64,000 nt of DNA from Oscillospiraceae bacterium (GCA_020025545.1 JAHHRX010000002.1:40590-104589), one strand, 5' to 3'; positions 43,714-52,842 are shown, counted from the stretch's first letter. The notes: a model not told the origin generated them from the letters alone. A program made the numbers and translations.

Positions 43714-44090
43714 AGCGTCTTTGGATCGGGTGCGGAGCGCTGATTCTGATGCTAGCGGTGAGCCTGCTGCCGTGGTATCTCACAGTTTCCATGGAGCGGG
43801 CAGTCACATCGAAGATCGCGCAGGCGGAGGATCACGCCACAGCGGGGGACTGGGAAAAAGCAGCCGCTGCTGCCGAAGAAGCCAAGTCAGAATGGGACAG
43901 GCGACAGAATATTCTGGAGGCGTTTTCCAGCCATGAACCTCTGGAATATATGCAAACCATATTCGGCGATCTGATGCTTTCGGCAGAAGAAGAAGATTGC
44001 GATTCCTTTCTGCGGGCGGCGTTTCGCATCCGTCTCACCGCTCAGATCTCTTCTCAGGAGCAAAAGCTCTCCTGGAGCACCCTGTTTTAG
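43710..44090 (+). CDS. DUF4363 family protein
   Basis: 126 residues: one N-terminal membrane helix (about 4-24), then a helical domain with alternating Ala/Glu/Lys (SKIAQAEDHATAGDWEKAAA). DUF4363 genes are regularly found behind DUF421 genes in spore-forming Clostridia, as here (ATGA overlap). It ends four bases into convergent spoIIP. Confidence 0.8.
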   Translation: MKRLWIGCGALILMLAVSLLPWYLTVSMERAVTSKIAQAEDHATAGDWEKAAAAAEEAKSEWDRRQNILEAFSSHEPLEYMQTIFGDLMLSAEEEDCDSFLRAAFRIRLTAQISSQEQKLSWSTLF

Positions 44091-45103
44091 CCGTTTTCGG
44101 TGCCGTACGCCAAATCCAGAATTCCCTGCGCCAAGGCCCCGGCCGCCCGGAGCGCCTCGGTATGGGTGTTACCGTTGGCACCGATTTCCACCAGCATACA
44201 CCCCGGGGATGTATCCTGATTGAACCGCTCTTCACGCAGCTGTGTGGGGCGGCAGATACCGGGATTTCTTTTTTCCAGCACTGCCATCAGCTTGAGGGCC
44301 AGCCCCAGATTTTTCTGCCAGTGGGGCTGCCGCCATCGGAAATCCGTTCCCGTCACCATCATCAGCTGGGCAGACGGCTCCCCGTCCACCGTGGCATGGG
44401 TGGAGAGCTGATTTTCCCCGTCCAGCTCCACTGCATCCCGGTGCAGATCCAGCACCATGCAAATGGTGGGATATTTTTCCAGATAATAGGAAATCGATCT
44501 GCGGGAATCCGAATAGGAGCCATTGTAAGACGGATAATCGTGATAGGCTCGGTCGTGGAGCACCGAAATGCCCCCGGCTTCCAGAAGTCTTGTCACCTCA
44601 TCCCCCACAGAAACCATATTGTAACGATTATCCAGCGTCCGATAGGCGCTGGATTCTTTATATTCTTCCCCCTCTGAGGGCGTATAGCTTTCGGTTGCAT
44701 GGGTGTGGACGATCAGTACCTTCGGCCCCGGGCCCGTAAGATCCCAGGAAAGGGGCGAACGCAGGATGGAAACAAAATCCGGGTCATACGGCACCATCGA
44801 TTGCACCGCAATGGCTTTTTCATCCGCTTCCGTCAGCCGATAGGGGGTCGGAGGCTTTGCCGGTTTTTCCGAAGAAGAAGCCGCCGTCCCCGTTTCCGTC
44901 GGGACGGTTTGCGCATCCGGGCTTTCCGGCGGTGCCCCGTCGGCGGGGGAAACCCACCGGCCGGACTGAAGATAGACCAGCAGCGACATACATCCCTGCT
45001 GCAAAAAACTGTGGGGCGCTGAACCGGGGCCCGTAAGCCACAGCAGCGCCGCCAGAATAAGTGCCCATACGCCGTAACGAAGGTTTTCACGGTGCTGATC
45101 CAT
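44087..45103 (-). CDS. spoIIP: Stage II sporulation protein P
   Basis: 338 residues. N-terminal membrane anchor (about 12-30), a low-complexity linker, then the amidase/endopeptidase domain with VLIVHTHATESYTPSEG and metal ligands (His, Glu) and the later MVLDLHRDAV. It degrades peptidoglycan with SpoIID and SpoIIM during engulfment. GGAGG precedes ATG 45103. In many genomes it follows gpr; here it stands alone. Confidence 0.93.
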   Translation of the reverse strand: MDQHRENLRYGVWALILAALLWLTGPGSAPHSFLQQGCMSLLVYLQSGRWVSPADGAPPESPDAQTVPTETGTAASSSEKPAKPPTPYRLTEADEKAIAVQSMVPYDPDFVSILRSPLSWDLTGPGPKVLIVHTHATESYTPSEGEEYKESSAYRTLDNRYNMVSVGDEVTRLLEAGGISVLHDRAYHDYPSYNGSYSDSRRSISYYLEKYPTICMVLDLHRDAVELDGENQLSTHATVDGEPSAQLMMVTGTDFRWRQPHWQKNLGLALKLMAVLEKRNPGICRPTQLREERFNQDTSPGCMLVEIGANGNTHTEALRAAGALAQGILDLAYGTENG

Positions 45104-45170
45104 TTCATCCCTCCCGGTACTCGTCGATATGTCGATATTTCGTATAAATTGAGAAAAACCACGAAAGCAC

Positions 45171-45665
45171 TCACACGCTGTTCGGTCGCTTCCATTTGGG
45201 GCGGGATCGCAGGCAAAGACGCAGCTGCTTAAAAAATGCTTTCAGCAGTTCTTCGCATTCCTCTGCCATGATCCCCCCCTCCGCCTGGGGGTGGTGGTTA
45301 AAATTCATGGAAAACAGATCACAGACCGAGCCGCAGGCCCCGCATTTTGCATCCTTTGCGCCGTAGACCACCCGGGGAATCCGGGCGTTTACGATGGCCC
45401 CGGCGCACATGGGACACGGCTCCAGCGTCACATAGAGGGTACATTCCCAGAGCCGCCAGCCCCCCAGCGCTGCGCAGGCCTCGGAAATTGCCTCGATCTC
45501 CGCATGACCCAATGCGGTTTTTGCGGTTTCCCGGCGGTTCCGCCCCCGCCCAACGATCTCATTTCCTCTCACAATGACACAGCCCACCGGCACCTCACCG
45601 TCCGCTGCCGCCATTTTTGCCAGCTCCAGCGCCTGATGCATGAAATATGTATCCCGATCCTCCAA
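45171..45665 (-). CDS. tadA: tRNA-specific adenosine deaminase
   Basis: 164 residues with a TTG start at 45665, preferred because AAGGAGG is seven bases upstream; an ATG 12 codons earlier overlaps that site. HAEIEAI carries the zinc His and catalytic Glu, and EPCPMCAGAIV the two zinc Cys. It makes inosine-34 in tRNA-Arg. The C-terminus is basic and slightly longer than usual. Confidence 0.93.
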   Translation of the reverse strand: MEDRDTYFMHQALELAKMAAADGEVPVGCVIVRGNEIVGRGRNRRETAKTALGHAEIEAISEACAALGGWRLWECTLYVTLEPCPMCAGAIVNARIPRVVYGAKDAKCGACGSVCDLFSMNFNHHPQAEGGIMAEECEELLKAFFKQLRLCLRSRPKWKRPNSV

Positions 45666-45722
45666 AGCCTGTCCTCCTTTTCCCGCTTTTGGGGCTATCA
45701 TACCCTAAAAGCAGGGCATCCG

Positions 45723-46064
45723 TCAAGGCTCCGACAGCAGCGCTGCAAAGAATACCGCCAGCTCCTGCCGGGAAAGAGGCGCATCCTTTCGCCGGGAAAG
45801 CTGCTGACCGGCAGACTCCAGACTGATGCGTAAGGCATTGCCGGCCTTTTCGGCATCGGCAGCAGATTGGGCCGTGCCGGTCAGCAGATAATCCGTGGTA
45901 ACCCCGAAAATCCGGGCCAGCGCCACCAATGTCTCCACCGCCGGTTCCCGCCGTCCCTGCTCGTACATTCCCACGGCACTGGGGCTGATTTTCAGCACCT
46001 CCGCCAGCTGTGCCTGACTCAGCCCTGCCGAGCGCCGCAGTGCCGCAATCCTCGGACCCAACAT
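45723..46064 (-). CDS. XRE-family transcriptional regulator
   Basis: 113 residues. An N-terminal helix-turn-helix (ALRRSAGLSQAQLAEVLKIS, then GMYEQGRREP) is followed by a helical C-terminus. Divergent from a three-gene small cassette at 46277-46864, with an 8-bp inverted repeat between them; it is a probable repressor of that cassette and itself. ATG 46064 with GAGGGTGG. Confidence 0.85.
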   Translation of the reverse strand: MLGPRIAALRRSAGLSQAQLAEVLKISPSAVGMYEQGRREPAVETLVALARIFGVTTDYLLTGTAQSAADAEKAGNALRISLESAGQQLSRRKDAPLSRQELAVFFAALLSEP

Positions 46065-46138
46065 TTTGACCACCCTCTCTTTGGTTATGCCCCCAGTATA
46101 CCATGTCCACCGGTGAAAAAATGGGAGAATCCTGACCC

Positions 46139-46174
46139 CTACACGATTCGACGGACATCACACAATTCGTGTAG
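46139..46174. promoter_or_regulatory. Putative operator between XRE gene and small cassette
   Basis: CTACACGA (46139-46146) and TCGTGTAG (46167-46174), exact inverted arms 20 bp apart, followed by TAAAAT as a possible -10 for the cassette. Confidence 0.5.
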
Positions 46175-46276
46175 TAAAATCGTTTTCACCGCTACAGGAG
46201 CCTATCGTCGAAATAAGCAGTACACTTTCGACATTTTCCCTTGCCGCCCTAAATTTTACAAAAGAGGTTGATGCGT

Positions 46277-46411
46277 GTGAATTTACCATTGGAATCCACC
46301 TTATACACAGATGAAAATGCCGCTGTGCCCGGGGGCTTCTGCCCTCTGTGCGGCAGCGAGCTTTATCCTCCCGGATATCACTGCATCCGGTGTGAGAAAG
46401 GAAATCCATGA
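46277..46411 (+). CDS. Tiny double CxxC zinc-ribbon-like protein
   Basis: 44 residues, GTG start nine bases after GAGG (an ATG two codons earlier is the alternative). It contains FCPLCGSELYPPGYHCIRC, two CxxC pairs of a zinc ribbon. It overlaps the next gene by ATGA, so translation is coupled. Confidence 0.6.
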   Translation: MNLPLESTLYTDENAAVPGGFCPLCGSELYPPGYHCIRCEKGNP

Positions 46412-46641
46412 CCTTAGCGGAGCTCAGCCCCGGATACGAGGCTTCGGCGGTGCTTTTGCGAAAGCGGCTCCACGAACTGCGGCAAATGGCGGCAGCCGCA
46501 GAGGACCCCGACGAGCTGTGGCACATAAAGCGGCGGATCGCAGAACTGACCCCCATGCTGACCCAAATGAACGAGCTGGCAGAACTGACCGCCCGCTACT
46601 ATGAAAGGGGGTACTACCGAAATGAAAAATACACTCTTTGA
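46408..46641 (+). CDS. Small helical protein, unknown function
   Basis: 77 residues, almost entirely charged helix (LLRKRLHELRQMAAAAEDPD, then RRIAELTPML), probably a coiled coil. Middle gene of the three; overlaps its neighbours on both sides. Confidence 0.65.
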   Translation: MTLAELSPGYEASAVLLRKRLHELRQMAAAAEDPDELWHIKRRIAELTPMLTQMNELAELTARYYERGYYRNEKYTL

Positions 46642-46864
46642 AGGCTACTTAGGTCCCCGGCTTCCCCGTCAGGTGCAGCTGCGCCGGATCCAGAATGTGA
46701 TCCGTGAGGAGCTGACCCCATTGCAGCAGGAAACGCTCATCGCCTATTATTTCCGGCAGATGAATATTTGTCAGATTGCTCAGGAGCGGGGGGTCAACAA
46801 AAGCACCGTGTGCCGCACACTCCATCGGGCAGAGGCTCGGCTGCGCCGATGCCTTCGCTATTAA
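46622..46864 (+). CDS. Sigma-70 region-4-like helix-turn-helix protein
   Basis: 80 residues. LTPLQQETLIAYYFRQMNIC and IAQERGVNKSTVCRTLHRAE form a region-4-like helix-turn-helix. It lacks region 2, so it is not a full sigma factor; small proteins of this type are common in phage and integrative elements as late regulators. Start overlaps the previous gene by 20 bases. Confidence 0.75.
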   Translation: MKNTLFEGYLGPRLPRQVQLRRIQNVIREELTPLQQETLIAYYFRQMNICQIAQERGVNKSTVCRTLHRAEARLRRCLRY

Positions 46865-46872
46865 GGGAAAAG

Positions 46873-46900
46873 CCGCAGCATCTGCTGCGGTACTTTTTTT
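46873..46900 (+). terminator. Terminator of the small cassette
   Basis: CCGCAGCA/TGCTGCGG stem with a TC loop, then TACTTTTTTT. Confidence 0.85.
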
Positions 46901-46988
46901 CTGTGGGCAGGAAAAATTTCCCCGGTCGACATTTTTCTTCAGGAAAAAACCCGAAAAATAAACAATCCGTAAACAATTGCAAAAGCGG

Positions 46989-47017
46989 TTGCAACGATAA
47001 ATTTTTTTCATTATAAT
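46989..47017 (+). promoter_or_regulatory. Sigma-A promoter for the zinc-ribbon membrane protein
   Basis: TTGCAA, 17 bp, TATAAT, 33 bp before ATG 47050. Confidence 0.8.
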
Positions 47018-47049
47018 ATGTACATTCCAATGAACAAGGTGATACGCGC

Positions 47050-47430
47050 ATGAATGGTTTTCGCCAATGGCTCCGTAATTTTATGGCAGGGCGCTATGGT
47101 ACGGATAAGCTTAATATGTATATTCTGGGTCTGGGTGTGATTCTCAGTTTTCTGTCTATTTTCTTCCGGGTGCCTACGCTCAACCTGATTTTGGCTGTTG
47201 CTTCCTATGCCTTAATGTTCTGGGCGATCTTCCGGTGTTTCTCCCGGAATACCTACCGCCGCTATCAGGAGAACCGCCGGTTTCTCATGACGCTGGATCG
47301 CATCAAGGACCGGGAGCATCGGTATTTCGAGTGCCCCAAGTGCCGCCAGCCCATCCGTGTTCCCAAGGGCAAGGGTAAGATTGCCATTACCTGTCCCAAG
47401 TGCGGCGAGCGTTTCGTCCGCAAATCTTAA
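47050..47430 (+). CDS. Membrane protein with C-terminal zinc ribbon
   Basis: 126 residues. Two membrane helices (about 22-40 and 44-62), a basic linker, and YFECPKCRQPIRVPKGKGKI plus TCPKCGERF, a CxxC...CxxC ribbon. Conserved in Clostridia as an uncharacterised protein. Own promoter and terminator. Confidence 0.8.
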   Translation: MNGFRQWLRNFMAGRYGTDKLNMYILGLGVILSFLSIFFRVPTLNLILAVASYALMFWAIFRCFSRNTYRRYQENRRFLMTLDRIKDREHRYFECPKCRQPIRVPKGKGKIAITCPKCGERFVRKS

Positions 47431-47438
47431 AAACAGAA

Positions 47439-47481
47439 AAACAGGACCTGTCGGAAATGCTCCGGCGGGTCCTGTTTTTTT
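47439..47481 (+). terminator. Terminator of the zinc-ribbon membrane gene
   Basis: AAACAGGACC/GGTCCTGTTT stem with an internal TCGGAAA...TCCG arm, then seven T residues. Confidence 0.85.
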
Positions 47482-47565
47482 ACACATACAGCAGGGAAAT
47501 TTCAGGAATTTTGGTTACTTTCTGTCTGTCAGAAAACATTCTCCGGAAAGCCCGTTAAAAATCCC

Positions 47566-48069
47566 TCAGGCCTTGCCCTCTTTGTTTTCCTCGGGGATAA
47601 AGTCCAGCGTAAGGCTCTGCAGATCGGTCTCCAGCCGGGAATAGCGCACACCTGCGGCATCCAGCATCCGCTTGGAGGCCTTCGTCACCGGCGTGTCCGC
47701 ATATTTGTCAGAGAGGTAAATGACTTCTCTGATGCCGCTCTGGATGATCGCCTTGGCGCACTCGTTGCAGGGAAACAGCGCCACATAGATCCGGCTGTCC
47801 CGCAAATCCCGCCCGCTGGCATTCAAGATGGCGTTCAGCTCCGCATGAACCACATAGGGGTATTTATTCTCCTCGCCCTCCCGGTTCCAGGGGAATTCAT
47901 CGTCGCTGCACCCCTTGGGCATACCGTTGTAGCCGGTGGAAATGATGATATTGTCCTTGGACACGATGCAGGCGCCCACCTGAGTGCTGGGGTCCTTGCT
48001 CCGCCGCGCCGCCAGCATGGCGATACCCATAAAATATTCGTCCCAGCTGATGTAATCTGTGCGTTTCAT
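47566..48069 (-). CDS. Deoxycytidylate (dCMP) deaminase
   Basis: 167 residues. SKDPSTQVGACIV, VVHAELNAIL (zinc His, catalytic Glu) and LFPCNECAKAII (zinc Cys pair) define a ComEB-like dCMP deaminase. It makes dUMP for thymidylate synthesis. RBS GGGAGG. It stands alone after dnaJ, separated by a terminator. Confidence 0.92.
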   Translation of the reverse strand: MKRTDYISWDEYFMGIAMLAARRSKDPSTQVGACIVSKDNIIISTGYNGMPKGCSDDEFPWNREGEENKYPYVVHAELNAILNASGRDLRDSRIYVALFPCNECAKAIIQSGIREVIYLSDKYADTPVTKASKRMLDAAGVRYSRLETDLQSLTLDFIPEENKEGKA

Positions 48070-48089
48070 TGCGTATCCTCCCTAAATAA

Positions 48090-48122
48090 AAATTGCTGTA
48101 CTCTTTTAGAATACAGCAATTT
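48090..48122 (-). terminator. Terminator of the hrcA-grpE-dnaK-dnaJ operon
   Basis: AAATTGCTGTA/TACAGCAATTT stem with an 11-nt loop and flanking A/T tracts, between dnaJ and the dCMP deaminase gene. Confidence 0.75.
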
Positions 48123-48148
48123 TACACGATTTATCGCTAAATTTCAAC

Positions 48149-49294
48149 TCAATCAAAAAAATCTTTGAGATTCTCAAAGAATTTTTTCCGTTTCGGTGTT
48201 TCTGCGGTTCCCTCGTCCAGCTTCCGGAGAAGTTCCTTTTGCTCCTTGCTGAGCTTCGTGGGAGTCTCCACAACCACGGTAAACCGCTCATCACCCCGGC
48301 GGCGGGAATTGCCCACCTGAGGAATGCCCTTGCCGGAAAGCGTAAATGTGGTTCCGGTCTGTGTTCCCTCGGGGATCTCATAGGAAACCTTGCCGTCCAG
48401 CGTGGGGATCTGAATTTCTGCACCCAGCGCCGCCTGTGCAAAGGAAATCGGCACTTCGCAGTAAACGGTGGTATCCTGACGGGTGAAAATGGGATGGCGC
48501 TTGATGTAGATTTCCACCAGCAGATCGCCGTTGGGTCCGCCGTTGGCGCCCACACAGCCCTCACCCCGGACACGGACGGACTGGCCGTTATCCACACCCG
48601 CAGGAACCTTTACCTTGATCTTCTGGGTGCGGCGCACCTTGCCCTTGCCGCGGCAGGTGGTACAGGGAGTCTTGACGATCTTGCCCCGGCCGTTACACTG
48701 GGGACACACGGAAGAGGACTGCATGGTCATGCCCATGAAGTTCTGGGTGGTGCGAACCTGACCGGAGCCGTGGCAGTAGGAACAGGTTTCCACTACGCCG
48801 TCTGCGGAGCCGGTGCCGTGGCAGGCAGAGCAGTTTTCGATCCGCTGAGCGGACACCTGCTTTTCACAGCCGAAGGCGGCCTCTTCAAAGGTCAGATCCA
48901 GCCGCGCGCCTACATTTTCGCCCCGGCGGGGGGCATTCTGGCTCTGACGGCCTCCGCCGCCGCCCCCGAAGAAGGAGCCGAAAATATCGCCCAGATCGCC
49001 GAAATCTCCGAAACCGCCAAAACCGCCGCCGAAGCCGCTGCCCTGACCGCCCCCGAAGTTGGGGTCTACACCGGCAAAGCCGAACTGGTCATAGCGGGAG
49101 CGCTTTTCATCGTCGGAAAGGATTTCGTAGGCCTCAGCCGCTTCCTTGAATTTTTCTTCTGCCTCTTTGTTATCCGGATTCCGGTCGGGATGGTACTTAA
49201 GCGCCAGTTTCCGGTAGGCTTTCTTTATTTCATCGGTGCTGGCACCCTTCTGGACGCCCAGCACCTCGTAGTAATCTCGTTTATTGTCTGCCAT
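48149..49294 (-). CDS. dnaJ: Chaperone DnaJ
   Basis: 381 residues. J domain with KYHPDRN (HPD at about residues 34-36), Gly/Phe-rich region (residues 75-115), four zinc repeats (CSACHGTG, CSYCHGSG, CPQCNGRG, CTTCRGKG) and the substrate-binding C-terminus. It delivers clients to DnaK and stimulates its ATPase. Last gene of the heat-shock operon. Confidence 0.97.
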   Translation of the reverse strand: MADNKRDYYEVLGVQKGASTDEIKKAYRKLALKYHPDRNPDNKEAEEKFKEAAEAYEILSDDEKRSRYDQFGFAGVDPNFGGGQGSGFGGGFGGFGDFGDLGDIFGSFFGGGGGGRQSQNAPRRGENVGARLDLTFEEAAFGCEKQVSAQRIENCSACHGTGSADGVVETCSYCHGSGQVRTTQNFMGMTMQSSSVCPQCNGRGKIVKTPCTTCRGKGKVRRTQKIKVKVPAGVDNGQSVRVRGEGCVGANGGPNGDLLVEIYIKRHPIFTRQDTTVYCEVPISFAQAALGAEIQIPTLDGKVSYEIPEGTQTGTTFTLSGKGIPQVGNSRRRGDERFTVVVETPTKLSKEQKELLRKLDEGTAETPKRKKFFENLKDFFD

Positions 49295-49362
49295 TGATGC
49301 TCACCTCTTGCAATACGCAAACTTGAGGGGCGGCGTCCGCCGTCCCTCAGGCCTGATCCATA

Positions 49363-51183
49363 TTAGTCTACGGTCTCGTAGTCAGCATCTACAACACCGT
49401 CGCTGCCGGGCTGTGTGCCGCCCTGTGCGCCGGGCTGACCGCCCTGGGGATTTGCCTGCTGATACAGCTTTTCGGATACCGCGTAGAAGGCCTTCTGGAC
49501 TTCCTCGGTGGCAGCCTTGATGGCTCCCATGTCGGTGCCCTTGTTGACTTCCTTCAGCTTATCCACAGCGCTCTGGATGGAGGACTTTTCCTCTGCGGAG
49601 AGCTTGTCGCCGAGATCGGTCAGCGCCTTTTCGGTCTGATAAACGGTCTGGTCTGCTGCGTTGTGGGTGTCCACCTCGTCCTTACGGGCCTTATCCTCGG
49701 CAGCATACTGCTCTGCCTCGTGAACAGCCTTATCGATATCCTCCTGGCTGAGGTTGGTGGAAGCGGTGATGGAAATGTTCTGCTCCTTGCCGGTACCCAG
49801 ATCCTTGGCGGAAACCTTTACGATGCCGTTGGCGTCGATATCGAAGGCAACCTCGATCTGAGGCACGCCCCGGGGTGCGGGAGCAATGCCGTTGAGCTGG
49901 AAGCGGCCCAGGGTCTTATTGTAAGCCGCCATCTCACGCTCGCCCTGCAGCACATGAACCTCAACGGAGGTCTGGCCGTCAGCTGCGGTGGAGAAGATCT
50001 GGCTCTTTCTGGTGGGGATGGTGGTATTGCGGTCGATCAGTCTGGTGAACACGCCGCCCATGGTCTCAATGCCCAAAGACAGGGGAGTGACATCCAGCAG
50101 CAGGATATCCTGCACATCGCCGGTGAGCACGCCGCCCTGAATGGCAGCGCCCACAGCCACGCACTCGTCGGGGTTGATGCCCTTGAAGCCTTCCTTGCCG
50201 GTGATGTTCTTAACAGCATCCTGAACGGCAGGAATACGGGTGGAGCCGCCAACCAGCAGCACCTTATTCAGGTCGCTGGGCTTGAGGCCTGCATCGGAAA
50301 GTGCCTGCTTGACAGGCTTCATGGTGCGCTCCACCAGATCTGCGGTCAGCTCATTGAACTTTGCACGGGTGATGGTCACATCCAGATGCTTGGGGCCCTC
50401 TGCGTTAGCGGTGATATAAGGCAGGTTTACTTCGGTGGTGGTCATGCCGGACAGCTCGATCTTCGCCTTCTCGGCAGCTTCCTTCAGACGCTGCATAGCG
50501 CCCTTGTCGCCGGTGAGGTCGATGCCCTCGGCCTTCTTGAACTCAGCAACCAGATAATCCATGATGCGCTGGTCGAAGTCGTCGCCGCCCAGACGGGTGT
50601 CGCCTGCGGTTGCCTTAACCTCTACCAGACCGTCGCCGATCTCCAGAATGGACACATCAAATGTGCCGCCGCCGAGGTCGTAAACCATGATGGTCTGCTC
50701 GGTTTCCTTGTCGAGGCCGTAAGCAAGTGCTGCTGCGGTAGGCTCGTTCACGATACGCTTAACATCGAGGCCTGCGATCTTGCCGGCGTCCTTGGTTGCC
50801 TGACGCTGAGAGTCGGAGAAGTAAGCAGGAACGGTGATAACCGCCTCGGTAACGCTCTGGCCCAGATAGCTTTCAGCGTCTGCCTTCAGCTTCTGCAGGA
50901 TCATAGCGCTGATTTCCTGAGGGGTGTAGCCCTTGCCGTCAATGTCAACATGATAATTTTCGCCCATATGGCGCTTGATGGAGCTGATGGTGCGGCTTGC
51001 GTTGGTAACAGCCTGACGCTTTGCCACCTGACCCACCATACGCTCACCGGTCTTGGAGAAAGCCACCACGGAAGGGGTGGTTCTGGCTCCTTCGGCATTT
51101 GCGATTACAACGGGTTCGCCGCCTTCGAGAACAGCGACACAAGAGTTTGTAGTACCTAAGTCAATACCAATGATCTTACCCAT
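49363..51183 (-). CDS. dnaK: Chaperone DnaK (Hsp70)
   Basis: 606 residues. IGIDLGTTNSCVAVLEGG, the phosphate motif VYDLGGGTFDVSILEIG and VLLVGGSTRIPAVQ in the ATPase domain, then the peptide-binding domain and a Gly/Gln-rich tail ending DADYETVD. ATP-dependent folding chaperone, partner of DnaJ and GrpE. Confidence 0.98.
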   Translation of the reverse strand: MGKIIGIDLGTTNSCVAVLEGGEPVVIANAEGARTTPSVVAFSKTGERMVGQVAKRQAVTNASRTISSIKRHMGENYHVDIDGKGYTPQEISAMILQKLKADAESYLGQSVTEAVITVPAYFSDSQRQATKDAGKIAGLDVKRIVNEPTAAALAYGLDKETEQTIMVYDLGGGTFDVSILEIGDGLVEVKATAGDTRLGGDDFDQRIMDYLVAEFKKAEGIDLTGDKGAMQRLKEAAEKAKIELSGMTTTEVNLPYITANAEGPKHLDVTITRAKFNELTADLVERTMKPVKQALSDAGLKPSDLNKVLLVGGSTRIPAVQDAVKNITGKEGFKGINPDECVAVGAAIQGGVLTGDVQDILLLDVTPLSLGIETMGGVFTRLIDRNTTIPTRKSQIFSTAADGQTSVEVHVLQGEREMAAYNKTLGRFQLNGIAPAPRGVPQIEVAFDIDANGIVKVSAKDLGTGKEQNISITASTNLSQEDIDKAVHEAEQYAAEDKARKDEVDTHNAADQTVYQTEKALTDLGDKLSAEEKSSIQSAVDKLKEVNKGTDMGAIKAATEEVQKAFYAVSEKLYQQANPQGGQPGAQGGTQPGSDGVVDADYETVD

Positions 51184-51223
51184 AACAATTTCCTCCTATA
51201 ATAATGAAAAGATTTTACAAAAT

Positions 51224-51745
51224 TCAGTTGGCCACCTGGACCATTGCAAATCGGACGATTTTATCGCCCATCTTAAAGCCTTGCTGGAACACCTGAGAGA
51301 TTTCATTCTCTCCCAGATTTTCGTCGTCGATATGAAGCACTGCGTTGTGCAGGTTGGGGTCGAAGGTTTCGCCCTCCTGTCCGAAGATCTCCACACCCAG
51401 TGCTTCCAGGATCTTTTTAAGCTCCGTCATGGTCATCTCCACGCCCTTCTTGAAGGCCTGATCCTCGGTCTCCTGCTTGAGAGCCCGGGCGAGATTGTCA
51501 TAAACGGGAAGCAGCTTCTCCACAGCATCGGCTCTGCCGTTGGTGTAGGACTGTTCCTTTTCCTTGGCGGTACGCTTGCGGAAGTTATCAAATTCCGCCG
51601 CCAGCCGAAGGTATGCTTCATGCTCGGCGTTATATTTTTCCTCCATGGGGTCCACGGTTTCCTCCACAGCCTCCTGTGCCGTTTCGGTTGCTTCCTCCGT
51701 TTCCTCCAGGGGAATTTCCTTGTTTTCCTTATTTTTCTTGCCCAC
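51224..51745 (-). CDS. grpE: Nucleotide exchange factor GrpE
   Basis: 173 residues, GTG start with AAGGAGG. An acidic N-terminus and long coiled coil (AEFDNFRKRTAKEKEQ) precede the beta domain (VLHIDDENLGENEISQVFQQ, then GFKMGDKIVRFAMVQVAN). It releases ADP from DnaK. Confidence 0.95.
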   Translation of the reverse strand: MGKKNKENKEIPLEETEEATETAQEAVEETVDPMEEKYNAEHEAYLRLAAEFDNFRKRTAKEKEQSYTNGRADAVEKLLPVYDNLARALKQETEDQAFKKGVEMTMTELKKILEALGVEIFGQEGETFDPNLHNAVLHIDDENLGENEISQVFQQGFKMGDKIVRFAMVQVAN

Positions 51746-51747
51746 GG

Positions 51748-52824
51748 TTAGGCCTCCTTGTGATCATCCTCGGAGACTCGCTCCGGTAGTTGCATTTTTT
51801 CGGGTTTCGCAAACATCTTGCTGAGGCTCTCGGCAAAGTAGCTGAGCCGTGCGGTGATTTTGGCATAATCCATACGGGTGGGTCCCACCACGCCGATCAT
51901 ACCCTGCATGCCGTCGCCGATGTCAAACTTGGTCATCACCACGGAAGTATCCTTCAATTCCTCGGACACATTTTCCGGGCCTACGATGACTTTGGTGCCG
52001 TTGGCGTTCTGCATGACCGCAGGGAGATTCGCGAAGGCACCCTCGTCCAGCGTGGACAGCATTTTCTGGGCCTTGTCAATGTCCCGGTATTCCGGCTGAT
52101 CCAGCAGTCGCACATGACCGGCCACCGCCACATCGGTTTTTTCCTGCCTGCGCAGGGTCTCCACAGTGAAATCCACGATCACCGGAACCAAACTGCCTGC
52201 GGCACCTGCCGAGCGCATGACCCGATCCATAAGTGCCTGTGTGAATCCCTCGGGGGAAAGCTCCACCATGCTGGCGTTCAGCACTGCGGAAAGGACATTC
52301 AAATCCCCTTCGCTCACCTGAACCGGGAGTTTGATGAGTTTGTTGGCAACCTCGTCGTTGGAAAGCATCATCACCAGAATGATGCTTCCGGCACCTGCCA
52401 GAATAAGATCAAACCGCTTCACCGTTGCGCCCCCATGATGGGCCGCTACGCTGATGGCCGGAAGATCCGTGGCCTGAGAAACCAGCTTTGCCACCTTTTC
52501 CACCATCTGATCCACCTTTTGCATCTTTTCCTCGATGGCGGTGTTGATGGAGCGGGTCTCATCCATGCTGAGGCGGTAATCGCTCATCAGCTCATCCACA
52601 TACAGCCGGTAGCCGGCGGTGGAGGGGATGCGGCCTGCACTGGTGTGGGGCTGTTCCAGATAACCCATGGCGGTGAGGTCTGCCATTTCGTTGCGAATGG
52701 TTGCGGAGGAATAATGCAGATCGGGAAGCTCACAAATCGCCTTGGAGCCAACGGGCTCGGCTGTGCGGATATAAAGGTCTACGATGGATCGCAGGACTTT
52801 TTTCTTTCTGTCGGTAAGCTCCAT
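51748..52824 (-). CDS. hrcA: Heat-inducible transcription repressor HrcA
   Basis: 358 residues. N-terminal winged helix (VLRSIVDLYIRTAEPVGSKAI, LHYSSATIRNEMADL, PHTSAGRIPS) and a GAF-like inducible domain. It binds CIRCE and is kept folded by GroEL, so the operon is off until heat stress. First gene, 2 bp before grpE. Confidence 0.96.
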   Translation of the reverse strand: MELTDRKKKVLRSIVDLYIRTAEPVGSKAICELPDLHYSSATIRNEMADLTAMGYLEQPHTSAGRIPSTAGYRLYVDELMSDYRLSMDETRSINTAIEEKMQKVDQMVEKVAKLVSQATDLPAISVAAHHGGATVKRFDLILAGAGSIILVMMLSNDEVANKLIKLPVQVSEGDLNVLSAVLNASMVELSPEGFTQALMDRVMRSAGAAGSLVPVIVDFTVETLRRQEKTDVAVAGHVRLLDQPEYRDIDKAQKMLSTLDEGAFANLPAVMQNANGTKVIVGPENVSEELKDTSVVMTKFDIGDGMQGMIGVVGPTRMDYAKITARLSYFAESLSKMFAKPEKMQLPERVSEDDHKEA

Positions 52825-52842
52825 ATTGCATCTCCTTTCCGT

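Noticed and set aside
49663..51159. 498-codon open frame antisense to dnaK
   Set aside because: Produced by strong codon bias in dnaK; it lacks any recognisable domain.
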